Assembly (NCBI GenBank): GCA_016212345.1
Contig: JACRGM010000135.1
Coordinates: 1 to 6,550, forward strand
DNA: 6,550 nucleotides
Source of the DNA: Nitrospinota bacterium
GTDB lineage: Bacteria; Nitrospinota; Nitrospinia; SZUA-224
Direction of reading: 5' to 3'
Shown here: in pieces, positions 4,623 to 6,550 of the stretch
Numbering within the stretch: the first letter of the stretch is position 1
How the letters are laid out: each line of letters begins with the position of its first letter
Program-made: the position numbers and the translations under genes
The notes under the pieces: model-generated
Told to the model about the DNA's origin: nothing
What the model saw: the letters and a program-made list of their open reading frames with translations, nothing else
Databases searched by the model: none

Positions 4623-6224
4623 CTATGGTTTTGAATTTTTGGATCTTTTGGGAAGTGTAAAATAGAAAATACTCCCTTTACCTTTTTCACTCTCTACCCA
4701 CACCTTCCCAGCATGTATCTCAAGAATCTTTTTAACTATTGACAATCCCATCCCCGAACCTTCAATATCTTTTCCTGTATAAATACGTTGAAATGGATCA
4801 AATATCCTCTCTTGAAACTCTTTTTGAACCCCGATCCCATTGTCTTCAACATAAAATTGATAAAAATCCCCTTTCTCCTCATATCCAATCCTAATCTTGG
4901 GAGATGGATGATCTCCTATAAATTTAATAGCATTATTTATAAGGTTAGTAAAGACATGACCAATCCATTTGCTATCACAGTAGATTATAGGGAGGGCATT
5001 ATTAACCTTTAAGTCTATACCATTTTTTTCTAATTCGACCTGAAATATCTTGATAGAATCATTAACAATATCATTGATATTCACCTCTTCATAAGACTCT
5101 GTTATCTTGCCAATACTAGATAATCTTAAGATATCTTCTATTAAACCCTCCATCCTCATTGTATTTTTCTTTATAAGGTCGAGAAAGGTCTTACCCTTTG
5201 AGGTGATTGAATCCTTCATTGTCTTCTCTAACAGGAAGGTAAATCCACCTATTGAGATAATAGGTGTCTTAAGGTCATGGGATATCATAGAGACCAGATT
5301 CTCTATCTCCTTATTCTTCTGCTCTAACTCATGTGTCTTTTCTTCCAGATGAGAATAGGATATTTTAAGCTTTTTAGCCATATCATTAAATTCATGAGAT
5401 AGATATTCCAGCTCATCTCCACTCCTTAGATCAGAGGAATAATCAAAATCTCCCCTACCAATATGATTGGTAAGCTCCCCTATCTTTCTCAACGGCTTGA
5501 TCACCAATCTTCTTATAAAATAATAAAGGACAACCATCATTAAGACCACAATCAGGCAGGCTGAAGAAACAAGGAGTATCTTATTTAAAAATTTGGCCTT
5601 TTCTACCCCCTCAAGGGGAACAGTGATACTGATCCCTCCTATCACATCCCCTATCTTATGCCCTGATCCATGACATTGAATACACCCCTCTGTGGTATAA
5701 AGGGGGATCATATAACGGTAGACCCTTTTGTGGTCTTTTTCTTCAATCCAGTATGCCTCTTTTACACCATTTTCAAAACTCTTCAAGGCCTTCTGTTCAG
5801 AGATGTCAGGGATATTATCAGGATTTAGGAGTCTCTTACTCCCTGTGATATGAAATTGATGGGAATTTTCCGAGTATTGGGAGAGCTCTTTGAGTACCAT
5901 GGCATGATTTTTCTTTCTATATTCTTTGCCCTGGATATCAGTAATCTCATGCTCAAGCCCCGGGACACTAAAAAAATAACGACCACTCCCTTTATCCCTT
6001 GATTTATCCACATAGATGCCACCATGGTCTCCAATCCATTTTCCGACAATAATTACCTGATTTAAAAGGGCTTTTGACTCTCTATCAATCTCTTCAAAAA
6101 TTAATTTATCTTCTCTATAGGAGAGGAAGAGAAAGAGAAGGACAATAATAAGGAAAAGAATAATGCCTAAATAAAGGATAATCTTTCCCCCCAGATTTAT
6201 CTTTAAAGATAAACTTGGAAACAT
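4623..6224 (-). CDS. Membrane sensor histidine kinase with c-type haem (Tll0287-like/DUF3365) sensor domain
   Basis: A 533-residue inner-membrane kinase. The order is: TM1 at about 13-35; an extracytoplasmic Tll0287-like/DUF3365 domain at about 38-208; TM2 at about 214-237; HAMP at about 238-290; a coiled coil at 285-312; HisKA with the phospho-acceptor H316 in MISHDLKTP; and HATPase_c. The kinase domain shows the N box NLINNAIKF at 427-435, G1 DNGIGV at 461-466, F box IFDPF at 474-478, G2 GSGMGL at 489-494 and GKG at 515-517, so it looks catalytically complete. The sensor domain holds one CXXCH, C181-I-Q-C184-H185 (bases 5670-5684), with another His at 189. This predicts covalent haem c attachment outside the membrane and sensing of redox state or a haem ligand such as NO, CO or O2; the ligand is inference. 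No response regulator is adjacent. The start is supported by GAGAGA (6237-6232 on the minus strand), seven bases from the ATG. The membrane glycosyltransferase-like gene follows by 51 bases with no terminator seen. Confidence 0.94.
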   Translation of the reverse strand: MFPSLSLKINLGGKIILYLGIILFLIIVLLFLFLSYREDKLIFEEIDRESKALLNQVIIVGKWIGDHGGIYVDKSRDKGSGRYFFSVPGLEHEITDIQGKEYRKKNHAMVLKELSQYSENSHQFHITGSKRLLNPDNIPDISEQKALKSFENGVKEAYWIEEKDHKRVYRYMIPLYTTEGCIQCHGSGHKIGDVIGGISITVPLEGVEKAKFLNKILLVSSACLIVVLMMVVLYYFIRRLVIKPLRKIGELTNHIGRGDFDYSSDLRSGDELEYLSHEFNDMAKKLKISYSHLEEKTHELEQKNKEIENLVSMISHDLKTPIISIGGFTFLLEKTMKDSITSKGKTFLDLIKKNTMRMEGLIEDILRLSSIGKITESYEEVNINDIVNDSIKIFQVELEKNGIDLKVNNALPIIYCDSKWIGHVFTNLINNAIKFIGDHPSPKIRIGYEEKGDFYQFYVEDNGIGVQKEFQERIFDPFQRIYTGKDIEGSGMGLSIVKKILEIHAGKVWVESEKGKGSIFYFTLPKRSKNSKP

Positions 6225-6250
6225 AATCGAATCTCTCTTTGTTATCTTAT

Positions 6251-6270
6251 TAATTATATGTAATTATATG
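6251..6270. repeat. 10-bp tandem repeat in the kinase leader
   Basis: TAATTATATG occurs twice in succession (6251-6260, 6261-6270), 27 bases upstream of the kinase start. On the minus strand each unit gives CATATAATTA and so contains a TATAAT hexamer. It may therefore duplicate a -10 element for the kinase, though no good -35 lies at the right distance from either copy. Confidence 0.85.
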
Positions 6271-6278
6271 GAAGATAA

Positions 6279-6295
6279 TCTATAATCATTATAGA
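6279..6295. promoter_or_regulatory. Perfect 8-1-8 palindrome, PerR/Fur-family-box-like operator
   Basis: TCTATAATCATTATAGA is a perfect inverted repeat of eight bases around a single C. The core 7-1-7 form matches the known PerR box consensus TTATAATNATTATAA at 12 of 14 defined positions, differing only in the outermost pair of that consensus. Fur-family sites share this layout. It sits about 55 bases upstream of the kinase start and 159 bases upstream of nadE, and a TATAAT hexamer lies inside it on each strand, so bound protein could block a promoter. The palindrome is seen directly; the identity of the regulator is inference. Two opposed -10 boxes in AT-rich DNA are the alternative. Confidence 0.5.
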
Positions 6296-6298
6296 CTA

Positions 6299-6318
6299 TA
6301 TTCCCCTGATAGGGAATA
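6299..6318. other. Perfect 7-bp hairpin next to the palindrome
   Basis: TATTCCC (6299-6305) pairs with GGGAATA (6312-6318) around a six-base loop, starting three bases after the PerR-like palindrome. With no T-run on either side it does not look like a terminator. It could be a second operator half-site pair or a leader hairpin of the kinase transcript. On the minus strand its outer arm contains TTCCCT, 17 bases before the TATAAT of the palindrome, which is only a poor -35. Confidence 0.45.
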
Positions 6319-6346
6319 AAATTCTTGAAAAAAAATTCTTGAAAAA
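6319..6346. repeat. 14-bp tandem repeat in the kinase/nadE intergenic region
   Basis: AAATTCTTGAAAAA is repeated exactly twice (6319-6332, 6333-6346), with matching A residues on each side. The unit contains the near-palindrome TTCTTGAA. The copies are in phase at 14 bases rather than 10-11, so they would fall on different faces of the helix. Replication slippage in A-rich DNA is the simplest origin. Confidence 0.85.
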
Positions 6347-6367
6347 AATATTGCCTTTTTTCTGATT

Positions 6368-6395
6368 TTGAGATAATATATTCTACTTATATTAT
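6368..6395 (+). promoter_or_regulatory. Candidate promoter for nadE
   Basis: TTGAGA (6368-6373) and TATTAT (6390-6395), 16 bases apart, each match the sigma-70 consensus at five of six positions and lie about 60 bases before the nadE ATG. An alternative pair is TTGCCT (6351-6356) and TAATAT (6374-6379), 17 bases apart, with four of six matches each. The region is very AT-rich, so chance matches are expected. Confidence 0.4.
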
Positions 6396-6453
6396 ATATT
6401 TTTATTCGTCTTCAAACCTTCAAACAGAAGAGGGCATTCTCAGGAAAAAGAAG

Positions 6454-6550
6454 ATGCGAACATTAAGGATAGGAATGGCACAGATTAACACCACTGTTGG
6501 GGATCTGGAGGGGAATACAGAAAAGATTATAGATTTTATCAATAAGGGAA
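6454..6550 (+). CDS. nadE: Glutamine-dependent NAD+ synthetase, N-terminal part (cut by window edge)
   Basis: Thirty-two codons are present. They begin MRTLRIGMAQINTTVGDL, then EGN, then K-II-FI. This is the standard opening of the nitrilase-type glutaminase domain of glutamine-dependent NAD+ synthetase (RIAQ-N--VGDL-GN pattern). That domain supplies ammonia to the C-terminal synthetase domain, which amidates deamido-NAD+ with ATP. The catalytic Glu-Lys-Cys triad and the synthetase domain lie beyond the window. A glutaminase-only nitrilase-family protein cannot be fully excluded from this fragment. The start is supported by AGGAAA at 6442-6447, six bases from the ATG. It is transcribed away from the kinase, with 229 bases between. 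Confidence 0.85.
   Translation, partial: MRTLRIGMAQINTTVGDLEGNTEKIIDFINKG

Noticed and set aside
4788..5352. Plus-strand open frames 4788-5012 and 5107-5352
   Set aside because: They are antisense to the conserved HATPase and HisKA regions of the kinase, whose motifs fix the true coding strand.
5825..6049. Minus-strand 74-codon frame in another phase of the kinase gene
   Set aside because: It overlaps the sensor domain of the kinase in a different frame with no independent start signal.
6299..6318. Rho-independent terminator in the divergent region
   Set aside because: The stem has no T-run on either strand and would lie upstream of, not after, both genes.
6225..6453. Small protein or CRISPR array in the kinase/nadE gap
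   Set aside because: The only ATG frames are a few codons long, and the repeats are two-copy tandems without spacers.

Overview
The window is AT-rich (roughly 35-38% GC by eye), gene-dense bacterial DNA, apart from about 115 bases at the left edge that are near 50% GC. The gene set suggests an anaerobic or facultatively anaerobic Gram-negative bacterium. It includes a DUF362 protein with a two-cluster ferredoxin tail, a sensor kinase with a c-type haem motif (CXXCH) in its extracytoplasmic domain, a DUF465 (YdcH-like) protein and a secreted small protein. A Desulfobacterota-, Nitrospirota- or Schekmanbacteria-like lineage would fit. That placement is inference from gene content, not a phylogenetic result.

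Layout, left to right. Bases 1-115 hold the possible end of an unrecognised gene and two back-to-back hairpins. Bases 152-1291 (+) encode a DUF362 protein with a C-terminal 2x[4Fe-4S] module. A 189-base gap follows with a terminator-like hairpin and a candidate promoter. Next is a tightly packed plus-strand group: tsaB (1481-2170), a DUF465 coiled-coil protein (2193-2426) and an unrecognised exported protein (2419-2934). The last of these overlaps, tail to tail by 61 bases, a minus-strand GT-C-like membrane glycosyltransferase (2874-4571). Upstream of that, on the same strand and 51 bases away, is a haem-type sensor histidine kinase (4623-6224). A 229-base divergent intergenic region then separates the kinase from nadE (6454 onward, cut by the window edge).

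How the genes relate. TsaB (t6A tRNA modification) and NadE (NAD+ synthesis) are housekeeping. The kinase and the membrane glycosyltransferase may be co-transcribed, but no response regulator is in view, so the kinase looks like an orphan here. I do not see a convincing new defence or mobile system. The observations most worth a second look are the following. A 17-bp perfect 8-1-8 palindrome in the kinase/nadE intergenic region resembles a PerR/Fur-family box. The kinase itself is a lone haem sensor. A GC-rich, proline- and charge-rich loop in the glycosyltransferase looks like a repeat inserted in frame. Short tandem duplications recur at gene boundaries. The composition and structure at the left edge are also unusual.
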